Source of the DNA: Odontocerum albicorne | Lineage: Eukaryota; Arthropoda; Insecta; Trichoptera; Odontoceridae | DNA: 64,000 nucleotides | Direction: 5' to 3' | Assembly (NCBI GenBank): GCA_949825065.1 | Contig: OX463859.1 | Coordinates: 10,999,606-11,063,605 of the forward strand | In this document: positions 25,800 to 34,510 of the stretch, piece by piece | Position numbering within the stretch: position 1 is the first letter of the stretch | Layout: the number at the start of each line of letters is the position of its first letter | The notes under the pieces: model-generated | What the model was told of the DNA's origin: nothing | Databases searched by the model: none | The model's input: only the letters and a program-made list of their open reading frames with translations | Program-made: the position numbers and the translations under genes

Positions 25800-25975
25800 T
25801 TTTTTTTAACCTGGCGAGTTTATTTCCATGTGGGTATCTCTTCCAACCAACCAGAAAGATGTTTTTATAGGCCCTAAGTGTTAACCAGACTGGAATCCTA
25901 TTTAAAAAAATCTGGGTTCCAGCGGGGATCGAATCCGCAACCTCCGGATCGGCAGACAAGTGTCTTACCACCTTC
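25800..25975 (-). mobile_element. SINE copy nested in a LINE tail
   Basis: The reverse complement contains AAGACACTTGTC, CCGGAGGTTGCGG with GATTCGATCCCC (B box), AACCCAGATTTTTTT, CTGGTTAACACTTAGGG and TTTCTGGTTGGTTGGAAGAG. The extreme 5' end with the A box is eroded. Confidence 0.88.
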
Positions 25976-26173
25976 TAATGTAGCTCCATAGCTTTCTTTG
26001 ACATTTTACACTTTTGTCAAAATATTGATACAAACATAATTTCTTTGGTCTTCTACTTGATCCATCTATAATGTTTTTGTTCTTCGTCTATAACGCCTAC
26101 CACTCATATTTGCACTGCATATTCATTTATTCTTAGTTCTTACTTCATTTATTCATTCTACATGTACAAAACA

Positions 26174-26413
26174 GGATTTCATTTTTTTTGTCACATTAAG
26201 ATGTTAATTTTGTCAAATTAAGATGTTAGTTTTTGTCAAATTAAAACGTTATCGGAAATACATTTTGAAAATTCGGTTAAACAATTGTATAATATTATAA
26301 AGGGACAAAATATAAGCTATATTGTTGGGAAGTGAGTTATTTTAACAAGACATAATGCTTTATTTATGCTTTAGCATGCTATATTTGTAAAACATTTCAG
26401 AGTTCCCTCATTA
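26174..26413. repeat. Direct duplication, copy 2 (partner 23966-24181)
   Basis: Same segment as copy 1, with an extra internal 24-bp duplication (TTTTGTCAAATTAAGATGTTAG-like). It ends at CATTAA, four bases before the SINE at 26418. The block of duplicate plus SINE is inserted in a LINE tail. Confidence 0.9.
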
Positions 26414-26417
26414 ATCC

Positions 26418-26612
26418 GACCTCCGTGGCCTGGTGGTAAGACGCTTATCTGCCGATCCGGAGGTTGCGGGTTCAATCCTCGCTGTAATCCAGATTTTTTA
26501 AATGGAATTTCAGTCTGGTTTTCACTTAGGGCCCATTAAAACATCTTTCTGGTTGGTTGGAAGAGATTGCCACATGGCAATTAACACGCCAGGTGAAATA
26601 AATAAAAAAAAA
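26418..26612 (+). mobile_element. SINE copy, full head
   Basis: GACCTCCGTGGCCTGGTGG (A box region), AAGACGCTTATCTGCC, CCGGAGGTTGCGGGTTCAAT (B box), a T6 run, then CTGGTTTTCACTTAGGGCCC, TTTCTGGTTGGTTGGAAGAG, ATTGCCACATGGCAAT, and an A-rich end. The 3' AACGAAAGTGTAATAC segment is replaced by AATAAATAAAAAAAA. Confidence 0.92.
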
Positions 26613-26731
26613 CCATCTTAAAGCACTCTTCCTACTTAATACATCAGACTTCAATTACATTCATCCCCTATTTGCTTCATTCCGTATTCTGATACCAATT
26701 TTCAGTGGACGCATTTTTACAACATTTGTTG

Positions 26732-26739
26732 TACGAGTA
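26732..26739. repeat. TA-CGAG-TA octamer at a SINE 3' end
   Basis: Removing CGAGTA leaves GTATATTATTACACTTGCG, close to the inverted SINE 3' consensus GTATTGTATTACACTTTCG. Supports a 6-bp insertion, less cleanly than at 32644. Confidence 0.55.
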
Positions 26740-26740
26740 T

Positions 26741-26948
26741 ATTATTACACTTGCGTTGTACACAGTATAACGTGATATTTATATTACTATGTAGCAATCT
26801 TTTTCAACCAATCACAAAGACGTTAAATAGGCACTAAGCGAAAACCAGATATGAACCCTTTTTAAAACAAATTGAACTAAAACAAGAATCGAATACGAGA
26901 CCCGCTGGCTGAAAGACAGGCATCTTACGAATAAAGCCAAGGAGGTTA
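26741..26948 (-). mobile_element. SINE copy, old
   Basis: The reverse complement holds TTAACCTCCTTGGCTTTATT (A box decayed), AAGATGCCTGTC, CGGGTCTCGTATTCGATTC (B box), GGTTCATATCTGGTTTTCGC, TTAGTGCC, TGTGATTGGTTGAAAAAGAT and a 3' end AACGCAAGTGTAATAAT. Confidence 0.8.
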
Positions 26949-27033
26949 ATTTTCAATCTTAAAAATTAATGTATATTATTGAATAACAAAAGTTTTCCCA
27001 AATTTCAAAATGTCTACAATATTAACGCATTCA

Positions 27034-27210
27034 TACATACATACCATCACACTGTTTCCTTGCTGAGGTAGGCATAGAATACACAGCGCCAGACTTTCCT
27101 ACCTCAACAAAAATATTTCGCTTCTTCCACATCTATATACCTTCGCATACAGCTCCTATGATTTTTCTTTCATTCAAAATATCATTTACTTGATTCAACC
27201 ATACATTTGC
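27034..27210 (-). mobile_element. LINE family A tail, 3' part
   Basis: The minus strand encodes ..WLNQVNDILNERKI, IGAVCEGI.MWKKRNI, a VGKSGAV.SMPTSARK-like end and the DNA 3' end GTGTGATGGTATGTATGTAT. The frame is shifted several times. Confidence 0.75.
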
Positions 27211-27769
27211 GATCACTTGATGCAACTACAATATATATTTTTTTTATTTTCGCATTAATATTTTCGACATTTTTAATTTTACGGAATTCCTGATCAACGT
27301 CTCGATTACATTTATAAACGAATTCAACAAATTTTAAATAGTTCGAACGTTGCCATAGAATAGTTTCTATTGCAAAAGACGAGATATATACTTTGGGAAA
27401 CTCTGAAACGCTTCGAATAGTACGTACCTAAATAAATAATAACTTTCACGCTTATGATTTCTTCTCAATTATTTTTTTTCAATAAATAAAAAAATTATAC
27501 TAAGTATCCGAAGTGGATTCTCTCATTTTAACGGTTCTAAAGCAATTGATTCCAAACGTGGTGTAACCGCTAATATTTGTGAGATTCTGAAGTAGACATG
27601 TTTATTATAATAAGAAGATTGCATGAAAACAGTGGTGTAACTATGTAAGTTTAAAACAAATCATCATCAGCCTGTCGTGTAGGTCATGACGGAGCATCGT
27701 AAAAAAATATTTTCTTGAATCTTAGAAAAGACTTGTTCAGCTTTGTGGTGTCATGTTTATACATTTAAA
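27211..27769. other. Unassigned
   Basis: No supported feature. Confidence 0.4.
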
Positions 27770-27852
27770 AAAATCTTTATTTTTTGTGTTCACCACTGTT
27801 TAATTTGAGTTTACTACCGGTTTCAAAAACATCTTCCTCGTCAGGTGAGGTT
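27770..27852 (-). mobile_element. Retroelement 3' tail with hammerhead-like core
   Basis: Minus strand: CACCTGACGAGGAAGATG, TTTTTGAAACCGGTAG, then CAGTGGTGAAC and an A-rich end. CTGANGA followed by GAAAC is the hammerhead ribozyme core order. GTTCA...CAC before it can pair with GTG...TGAAC after it (stem I). Stem III is poor and the expected U at the cleavage triplet is absent. Similar cores are known from Penelope-like elements. The assignment is tentative. Confidence 0.4.
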
Positions 27853-28004
27853 GAACTAAATGAGGTTTAAAATACATTTTTTTTCTAATTGTAGTAGGTA
27901 CATGAGAAGTACAGGGGAAAAGTGGCTAAAAAGAGGAGGGGAGTAGGTAGGCGTCAAAAGGATGACTTGAACGAGAAACATATTTAACAGAGGACTATTA
28001 TTGA

Positions 28005-28208
28005 ATTTCAATCCAATGATGGCCTTCGATGGCTCCTCTCCATCCATCCCAGCACTCCGCGGCTCAGGGCAGTTGTTAACGGTAGTCCAATTGCATCACT
28101 CACTAGATCAGTACAACGTATGAGGATTATTCTTCTTGTGCGTCGTCCTTCAACGCCTCCAGAAACCACAAACCTCTCCAAACTGTGCCCAAAGAATCGG
28201 AGGAACAA
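28005..28208 (-). mobile_element. LINE tail fragment (family C)
   Basis: The minus-strand frame reads FLRFFGHSLERFVVSGGVEG, RRTRRIILIRCTDLV, and DAIGLPLTTALSR. After a frameshift it reads AECWDGWRGAIEGHHWI. This follows the widespread LINE tail layout LRFFGH...GKVEG.R.RGR...W.D...TGL. No palm domain. Not seen elsewhere in the window. Confidence 0.8.
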
Positions 28209-28233
28209 TGTCCTTAAAGAATTGAAGGAAAAA

Positions 28234-28340
28234 GTCTTGTTTGTGCTCCCCTGAAGATGAGGAAAGCCTTGAAATCGGTAGGGTTATACCGTTACAAAAA
28301 AGTGGAATAAACAGTGTTTGATAAAATAAATTACAATAAA
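28234..28340 (+). mobile_element. Retroelement 3' tail D, second copy
   Basis: Nearly identical to 1621-1732, with a 3-bp deletion in GATGAGG(TGA)AAGCC. It has the same hairpin CGGTAGGGTTATACCG and the end AGTGTTTGATAAAATAAAT. Confidence 0.65.
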
Positions 28341-28454
28341 AACGTATGTTAAATGACGAGAAATATTTTGAAATGAAATTTAGATTTCAGAATATCTTGA
28401 CTGTTTATTGCGTTTAAAAATGTGTCTTTATTTAATATTATTCAGTAAAATTTT

Positions 28455-28775
28455 GAGGATGACTGTGAACTTAAGGTTGATGTGTTGAGCAAGATGAAAA
28501 AGACCACTATGTGATGGTTTGGGCATGTGGAACGAATTAATGAACGAATACTAACAAAACAAATATACAGTGCAAATGAAGGCGTTACAGCGGAAGATCA
28601 ATTACATTATGGTTGAATGAAGTGTATAATATTTTGAAACAAGGAAATCTAAAAAGTCATGAAATTGTAGGAGCTGCGTGAATATAGAAGAGGCGAAAAA
28701 TGTGTGCTGCGATTGGAATGTTTGGCGATCTCTTTCATTTTGGTATACCCCGATAAGGAAACGGTGTGCTGGTAT
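28455..28775 (+). mobile_element. LINE family A tail
   Basis: The piece EDDCELKVDVLSKMKKTTM, stop, WFGHVERINERILTKQIYSA is followed after frameshifts by RSITLWLNEVYNILKQGNLK, a C.NIEEAKNVC region and RDWNVWRSLSFWYTPIRK. It has one in-frame TGA in place of TGG/CGA and several indels. Confidence 0.82.
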
Positions 28776-30096
28776 GTATTTTGAGGATTAAAAAAGACAA
28801 TGATCAGTTTTCAATACTTGTTCGAGTTAAGACGATAATGCATACCTATCACGAGGTTTACACTATCGCGTTACACAATTGTCTTCAAAGTGCGTGGTTT
28901 CTATTACAAAATTTTAGGGTGCAGTGTTGTCATTACAAAGATATATTTATTAACACACTAAATTTAGCAATATTCAAACAAGAATGCGCAACGCATATAG
29001 GGAAAATAGGAAACCTTTTGTTGAATGGCAAATTTTGATTTAATTTACTGAGCAATTATTTATGCTATCGTGAATTTAAATTATTTTCGGTACTATATAT
29101 ACGAACTGAGCTGTTACGGACATCGCCACTCGCATACGGAATGACCTGATTGAATGAATTTTCGTTTATAAATATTTTCCAAATCTTGGTAGATAAATTA
29201 AGTCACTACACACGAAAGCATGAGTAATATTGTTCTTGTTGTCATTACGCTATATTTAGAGTTTTAACAAAAAAATAATGTTGTTTGACTGAAAAAGGTT
29301 AATTATGTAATAAATGTAAAACAGTGAATATCTAACTTTATTTTGTAAAAATACATAAAATTACTTACAAAGGTTAACTTAATACCTTAGAGATATGTTT
29401 AATTAGTTTTACTTTAAAGGGACTAAGTTTCGATGAGAATAATTCTATAAACTCTGCATAATTATTACCTAACCCTCTCTTAAAGTACCAATGTCTCTAA
29501 ACAACAACGAAACGTAAATAAATGAATTAACCCCCCAATATACGAGTACATTATATGATTTGTTTTCGTAATGTGCGTTACCATATTATTTTCAATATCT
29601 GTACTGTGGAGTTGTATACGTATAAAATCAAAATAATAGTTAGAAAAATAAAAAAAGATATGCCACTGTATTACAAGCAGCAATAAAATAATTGTTTGAC
29701 AGGACTTTCACGGCTGGGAATGATAAATCGATTTGTTTCCAATCACACACTTTATTGCTTTACAATGAGTCATTTTCGGGCGACGCTCGCGATATCAGAG
29801 CGCCCAATAAATTATTACATGGGTCCGAGACGCCTCTGTAATTTGATGTGATTTGACATTTGATATTGAGCAAGTACTGGATTGTTTCCAGTGGACTTGC
29901 TTTTAGTGCATTTGCCAAAAGAACAATCAAAATTTGGAGGATAATTTTTTTTATTTATATGAAGGTTATCATCGCGAAATTAAATAGTGATACCTAAAGC
30001 TGTACACGCCACCCTTCAGATTTCCTGGGCGAATCGTGATATAAATTTAGAAGTGTTTGCCCCTATGTCAAAGAACTGAAAATTGCTTAAAACTGT
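28776..30096. other. Unassigned AT-rich DNA
   Basis: Frames at 28766-29038 and 29480-29683 have no recognisable content. A somewhat GC-richer, ordinary-looking segment lies at 29700-29900. Octamer TACGAGTA at 29541. Confidence 0.4.
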
Positions 30097-30268
30097 GAAA
30101 GGTTCGTACTCGTATGTTACAGTATCTCGGCCATATCGTGAAAGGTTCGTACTCGTATGTTACAGTATCTCGGCCATATCATGAAAGGTTCGTACTAGTA
30201 TGTTATAGTATATCGGCCATATCATGAAAGGTTCGTACTCGTATGTTACAGCATCTCGGCCATATCAT
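30097..30268 (+). repeat. Tandem array, four 43-bp units, inside a LINE tail
   Basis: The units start at 30097, 30140, 30183 and 30226 and begin GAAAGGTTCGTACTCGTATG. The LINE frame through the last unit reads MLQYLGHIMKD. Each unit carries the octamer (30107, 30150, 30236); in the third it is mutated to TACTAGTA (30193). The amplification therefore happened after the octamer arose. Confidence 0.95.
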
Positions 30269-30738
30269 GAAAGACGCCAGATACATAACACAACTGAGCA
30301 TCCAGGGAAAAATAAATGCCAAACCAGGCAGAAGAAGACGTTGCATCTCTTGGCTTTAGATCTAGTGGGAGTGGTTTGGGTGCAGTAAACAGGATAAGGA
30401 GTGCCATGTAGATGACTAACCTCCGACAAGAGTAGGCGACTCCTTGAGAAGTAGAAAATGATATTCTCTTGTTTTAAATAATAACTTTTTTCCAGTACAT
30501 TAACGTAGGCTTTATTGTAGTAATTGACAAACCAGACCGAAGAACACGCCGCATCTCTGGGTTTTAGAATTTGCGGAAGTTGTTTGGGTGCAGTAAACAT
30601 GATAAAGAGTGCCATGATGATGACTAACCTCCGACAAGAGTAGGCGACTCCTTGAGAAGTAGAAATTGATATTCCCTTGTCTTAAATAATAACTTTTTCC
30701 CAGTATATTGACGCAGGTTTTATGATGGTAATTTAAGT
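30226..30738 (+). mobile_element. LINE family E tail with duplicated 3' end
   Basis: Copy 1 (to about 30524): MLQYLGHIMKDARYITQLSI, QGKINAKPGRRRRCISWL, stop, then decayed. Copy 2 (about 30525-30738) repeats the last 210 bp: FGCSKH, then DKECHDDD in one frame or IKSAMMMTNLRQE plus stop in another. Both end with GAGTAGGCGACTCCTTGAG. The layout LGHI, QGKI.G..GRRR.SWL.N recalls the tails at 37270 and 57190. Confidence 0.8.
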
Positions 30739-31156
30739 TCAACAAATTTATTGCGTCCTTGTGAATGTTTTGCATATCTTCAGCGTGAATAAGGCAGTCA
30801 CTCACTCTTATGTATTTTGTGGTCTACATCTAACCACATACAAACTACAGTAACTCGTTTAAGGTCTCCATTTGTGCATAAATAGAATTGTGGTGTGTCC
30901 AGAAAATATCTTAGAAGGAAAAGTTCAAGAGATGGAGCATATTCGAACTCTGTATTTTATTCTCATTTAAAGACGATATATATGGATATAGAAGATGCAA
31001 GAACTGTATACGTGGATAGAAAGAAGTAGATAAATGTCGTTTGCGTCTTATTCAATTGGAACATGGCATGATATCATGTATTCATATATCTGAATCGATT
31101 ATAACAAAAGTAAATCTTTTGATTAAAATAACTTTTCTATTTAATGTATCTTTATT
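30739..31156. other. Mostly unassigned; small LINE family A remnant
   Basis: At 30975-31030 the frame MDIEDARTVYVDRKK matches the MDVEEAK..CRDRK part of family A. The rest is unassigned. Confidence 0.45.
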
Positions 31157-31361
31157 ACACTTTCGTTGTATAAAGCTAAAACGGGCGAATTTCCTGCCAT
31201 GTTGCTATCTCTTCCAAATAACCAGAAATATCTTCAAAAGGACTAGAGTGAAAATTAGACTGGAACCCTTTTTGATAAAATTTTGTACCAACAGGAATAA
31301 AACCCGTAATCTCAAAATCGACAGCTAGCCGTCTTACAAACTAGGCCACGCAGATCGCCAT
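31157..31361 (-). mobile_element. SINE copy, old, near full length
   Basis: The reverse complement has GGCGATCTGCGTGGCCTAGT (A box), AAGACGGCTAGCTG, GAGATTACGGGTTTTATTCC (B box), GGTTCCAGTCTAATTTTCAC, TTTCTGGTTATTTGGAAGAG, and TACAACGAAAGTGTAATA. Confidence 0.85.
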
Positions 31362-31440
31362 AATTAAATTAAATAATAAGTATGCAATTTCCTATAACAA
31401 AGAATATTAATACATTATATTTTAACATCATCGCAACATT

Positions 31441-31581
31441 TTTTTAGTGTTATAGTACACTCGTATAAAGACCCAATCCACATACCACTATTTTTAGTGT
31501 TACACTCGTATAAAGACCCAATCTACAAAACACAATTTTTAGCGTTACACTCGTATAAAAACCCAATCCACAAAATACAAT
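31441..31581. repeat. Tandem array, three units of 45-50 bp
   Basis: Units begin at 31441, 31491 and 31536. Each has TTTTTAGTGTTACACTCG, ATAAAGACCCAATC and CACAA. A related single stretch (GGACCCAACCAACAAAATA) occurs at about 41505, so the unit comes from a dispersed repeat. The word CACTCGTA in each may be a decayed TACTCGTA. Confidence 0.8.
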
Positions 31582-32059
31582 TTTCAAAATATCAAAAAAC
31601 ATAGATCAATCCTGATATGTGAAAAATTACATTTAAAAAAAATATATAACCCGATATAGAAAGCAGCTGGATATTTCCTCAGTCATCTCAGAACATGTAA
31701 AATGTGAATTGTTCTCTTTATGGATATTAACGTCCGTACTGTATTTAAAGAACCACTTGCCTACTCCAGTGGTTTTTAACCGGAAGGCTCGATTGACGGT
31801 ACCGAGGATATTATTTATATTCAATATGAACACACCACCAAAACGGATATGTCGAGGAGTTCGATACGAATGAATGAATGAGTGAATTACGAAGTTAAGG
31901 TCGCGTATTTGAACTAAAATATTTAAAAAGAACTGGTTACCTCTGTGAATATTCATGTTGATGTCTTTGGAGAAACACAATTTGTTACTGCACTCACCTG
32001 AAAATAATAAATACATAGGTTAATACTCGTATAGATAAAAATATAGGATATTTCAGTTA
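31582..32059. other. Unassigned
   Basis: A minus-strand frame at 31633-32016 is not recognised. TACTCGTA occurs at 32024. A CCAGTGGTTTTTAACCGG word at about 31768 recalls a hAT end without a visible partner. Confidence 0.3.
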
Positions 32060-32440
32060 TTTAATCAATGAATTTCTTTATTTATTTATTTACAGTACAT
32101 GAAAAACAATACAAACAATAAATGAAAAGTATGCACGCTTAATTTATATCGATCTAGGTTTATTGTATTGCATTTGTCGTGTCTCCAGTAAATATATATC
32201 GATCTAGGTTTATTGTATTTCATTTGTCGTGTCCCCAGTAAACATATATCGATCTAGGTTTATTGTATTGCATTTGTCGTGTCTCCAGTAAATATATATC
32301 GATCTAGGTTTATTGTATTTCATTTGTCGTGTCCCCAGTAAACATATATCGATCTAGGTTTATTGTATTTCATTTGTCGTGTCCCCAGTAAACAATGTTT
32401 TGGATTGTATTCTACTGAGGGCAAATAAACATGAAAAAAA
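32060..32440. mobile_element. Repeat T copy with five internal 50-bp tandem units
   Basis: The word GATCTAGGTTTATTGTATT starts at 32151, 32201, 32251, 32301 and 32351, a strict 50-bp period. Two unit types alternate (T-CTCC-AGTAAAT and T-CCCC-AGTAAAC) before the last repeat. Flanks and unit core (CATTTGTCGTGTCCCCAGTA) match single-unit copies at 41770-41960 and 53590-53768, so the array is an expansion inside one copy of a dispersed element. Confidence 0.92.
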
Positions 32441-32608
32441 GAGAAATATTTTTTTACTGATTAATTATTTAATACTTTGACTTAAATTCACATTAATTTA
32501 ACAAGTTGTGAGATCAAATTACAAACATGTACCACTTGAATCAACCCTTGGTGTACTTTATCTTTTCTTCGAGATTAATAGCCCCATCTCACAATTTCCT
32601 TAATACAT

Positions 32609-32781
32609 TTGTATTGTATACCTAACGCTTTCATTGTATAGAGTACTCGTAAAACCTGGCTGGTTTATTGCCATGTGGCAAACTTAAAACCAACCAGAAA
32701 GATGTTGAAGACTTTTGAATAAATTGTGTACCAACGGGAATCGACCCCACAACCTCCAAGTCTGAAACCACAAAGGTCGTC
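32609..32781 (-). mobile_element. SINE copy, internally deleted
   Basis: The reverse complement shows GACGACCTTTGTGGTTTCAG, TTGGAGGTTGTGGGGTCGAT (B box), TCAAAAGTC, ACATCTTTCTGGTTGGTTTT, TTGCCACATGGCAATAAACC and AACCAGGTTTTACG. Parts of the A-box arm and body are missing. Confidence 0.82.
32644..32651. repeat. TA-CTCG-TA, putative excision footprint in a SINE
   Basis: Deleting CTCGTA gives GTATAGAGTAAAACCTGG, which aligns base for base with the inverted SINE consensus GTATACAGTACAACCTGG. The octamer is a 6-bp insertion at the TA of AGTA. Confidence 0.8.
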
Positions 32782-33721
32782 ATATGCGTACAAAAAGATG
32801 TATTTTACTTTGGTACCCTGAACTTCGAAAATTGAATGGGGATAATGTATTTATATTTTATATACTATAGAATAATGTATTTATATTTTATATACTTAGT
32901 ACGGTTTGATGATTTCGACCAATAAACGGAGCTACATAAATACTAGTTAATTATTTAATGTTTCCATTACACAATCATAAATGTATCACCTGAATATAAC
33001 TGTAATATGTAAAAGACACATCAGTGTTCTTTTTGATAATATTTTCCTAAACAAATAAATGTTTTATGATAAAAAAAAGTTTCTTAATAGGTTGTCTATT
33101 GAATTTAAATTAATAGAAAATTTAAATGTAAGGATTTATAAAAGATAGAAGCGGACCTGTTAATAACTGTTTGTTAAATGAGATTTATAACAATTTCAAA
33201 CGCGAAATCATAAAAAAATGCAATAATTTCATATTTAGACGTTTCAAATTGTTACGCATTTACCTTAGCTCGAAATATTTTAGCCAATAAAATTATTATA
33301 AATTGAAGCAATTGATCACAAAATTTTTACTGTAGCTGAAAACTTCTACAAAATTAAAAAAAAAACGACAAAATACATAATTTAAAATTTCTAAAATAAT
33401 TAAACGTCTTAATTGCTTTCATGTTTTTCATAATATTATCGTCATGCGACAGATTTATTGAAATTTTATTAACATTTAAATTAATACTTATAAAACTGTT
33501 TGTTGCCAACATAAGAAATGTTACATGAAATATTAAAACGTTTTGGAATTTGTCTAATTAATAGGTTTTATTATTAATGCGCCTAATTATTAATATATGC
33601 TCGCGTAACTGATATTACAATGTTTAATAGCGTAAGAAATGATCGGATCAATAAATTAGAATGGATGTAATTAAGAAAGGAATTTTGAGATGTTTTCACT
33701 ATTTTGAAATAATAAGTTGCG
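32782..33721. other. Unassigned AT-rich DNA
   Basis: A short duplication (ATAATGTATTTATATTTTAT) is repeated at about 32840 and 32873. No gene seen. Confidence 0.4.
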
Positions 33722-33890
33722 AAAGACCTAATGCTCAGTATACCTATATGTCTAATATTAATGGAGAACACGGAAGATGTAGGCCGAAGCAACATTGGAA
33801 AGACTTAATAATCAGTGTATATGTCTAATATTACTGGAGAACAAGGACGATATGGGCTGAAGCAACATTGGAAAGATCTAATAATCAGTA

Positions 33891-33898
33891 TACGAGTA
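33891..33898. repeat. TA-CGAG-TA, putative footprint in the 73-bp array
   Basis: The unit is 79 bp instead of 73. Removing CGAGTA leaves AATCAGTATATATGTCTAAT, like the plain units (AATCAGTGTATATGTCTAAT). Confidence 0.85.
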
Positions 33899-34044
33899 TA
33901 TGTCTAATATTAACGGAGAACAAGGAAGATATGGGCCGAAGCAACATTGGAAAGACCTAATAATCAGTGGATATGTCTAATATTAATGGAGAACAAGGAA
34001 GAGGTAAGCCGAAACAACGTTGGAAAGACCTAATAATCAGTATA

Positions 34045-34052
34045 TACTCGTA
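34045..34052. repeat. TA-CTCG-TA, putative footprint in the 73-bp array
   Basis: The unit is 79 bp instead of 73. Removing CTCGTA leaves AATCAGTATATATGTCTAAT. The opposite orientation to 33891 shows a second event or reading from the other end. Confidence 0.85.
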
Positions 34053-34280
34053 TGTCTAATACTAATGGAAAACAAGGAAGATATGGGCCGAAGCAATATT
34101 GGAAAGACCTAATAATCTGTGTATATGTCTAATATTAATGGAGAACAAAGAAGATATGGGCCGAAGCAACATTTGAAAGACCTAATAATCAGTGTATATG
34201 TCTAATATTAATGGAGAACAAGGAAGAGGTAGGCTGAAACAACGTTGGAAAGACCTAATAATCAGTATACTTATGTTTTA

Positions 34281-34288
34281 TACGAGTA
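34281..34288. repeat. TA-CGAG-TA octamer in the 73-bp array
   Basis: This unit is 90 bp. Besides the 6-bp octamer insertion it has 11 further bases (TACTTATGTTT region). Confidence 0.7.
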
Positions 34289-34510
34289 TGTCTAATATTA
34301 ATGGAGAACAAGAAAGAGGTGGGCCGAAGCAACATTGGAAAGATATAGTTGGAGAAATTTTAATACAGGGAAAGGTTAGAAATATGAGAAATAAAATACC
34401 ATATTTGACAAGATGTATGCATGTAAACGAGGCGAGAGCTATGTATGTTAAATACAAGTATGCCGGGATCTGTCCTCTCTACCTACTCCACAAGGCATAA
34501 GGTGTGATGT
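34289..34510 (+). mobile_element. LINE family A tail, 3' end after the array
   Basis: The frame reads SNINGEQERGGPKQHWKDIV, GEILIQGKVRNMRNKIPYL, TRCMHVNEARAMYVKYKYAG and PLYLLHKA then TAA. It fits the family A order (GRPK, W.D.V..IL..GKVR..RNR, MDVNEAR), more diverged. The 3' end is GGTGTGATGTAATG. Confidence 0.85.

Larger units (their letters stand above)
25672..26705 (-). mobile_element. LINE family A tail split by nested insertions
   Basis: Three pieces on the minus strand continue one another. They are 26612-26705 (ending CCAAACCATCTTAAAG-like), 26030-26170 (from CATGTAGAATG to a decayed WLDQ region) and 25672-25790 (3' end with GTATGTATG). A SINE (25800-25975) separates the last two. 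A duplicated segment plus a second SINE (26171-26611) separates the first two. The order of events is therefore LINE first, then the others. Confidence 0.75.
33722..34338 (+). repeat. Eight-unit tandem array of a 73-bp LINE segment
   Basis: AAAGACCTAAT-type starts occur at 33722, 33799, 33872, 33951, 34024, 34103, 34176, 34249 and (last, unique continuation) 34339. Spacings are 77, 73, 79, 73, 79, 73, 73 and 90. Each unit encodes a MSNINGEQ.R...KQ.WKD stretch of a LINE tail, but 73 is not a multiple of three. The two 79-bp units and the 90-bp unit each contain the octamer; plain units are 73. Confidence 0.95.

Noticed and set aside
26418..26500. Genuine tRNA gene
   Set aside because: A and B boxes are present but the acceptor stem does not close and the sequence continues into the SINE body; the same is true for 21026, 44499 and 49907.
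32146..32400. CRISPR-like array
   Set aside because: The units are contiguous 50-bp tandem repeats with no unique spacers, in eukaryotic repeat DNA. The arrays at 30097, 31441 and 33722 fail for the same reason.
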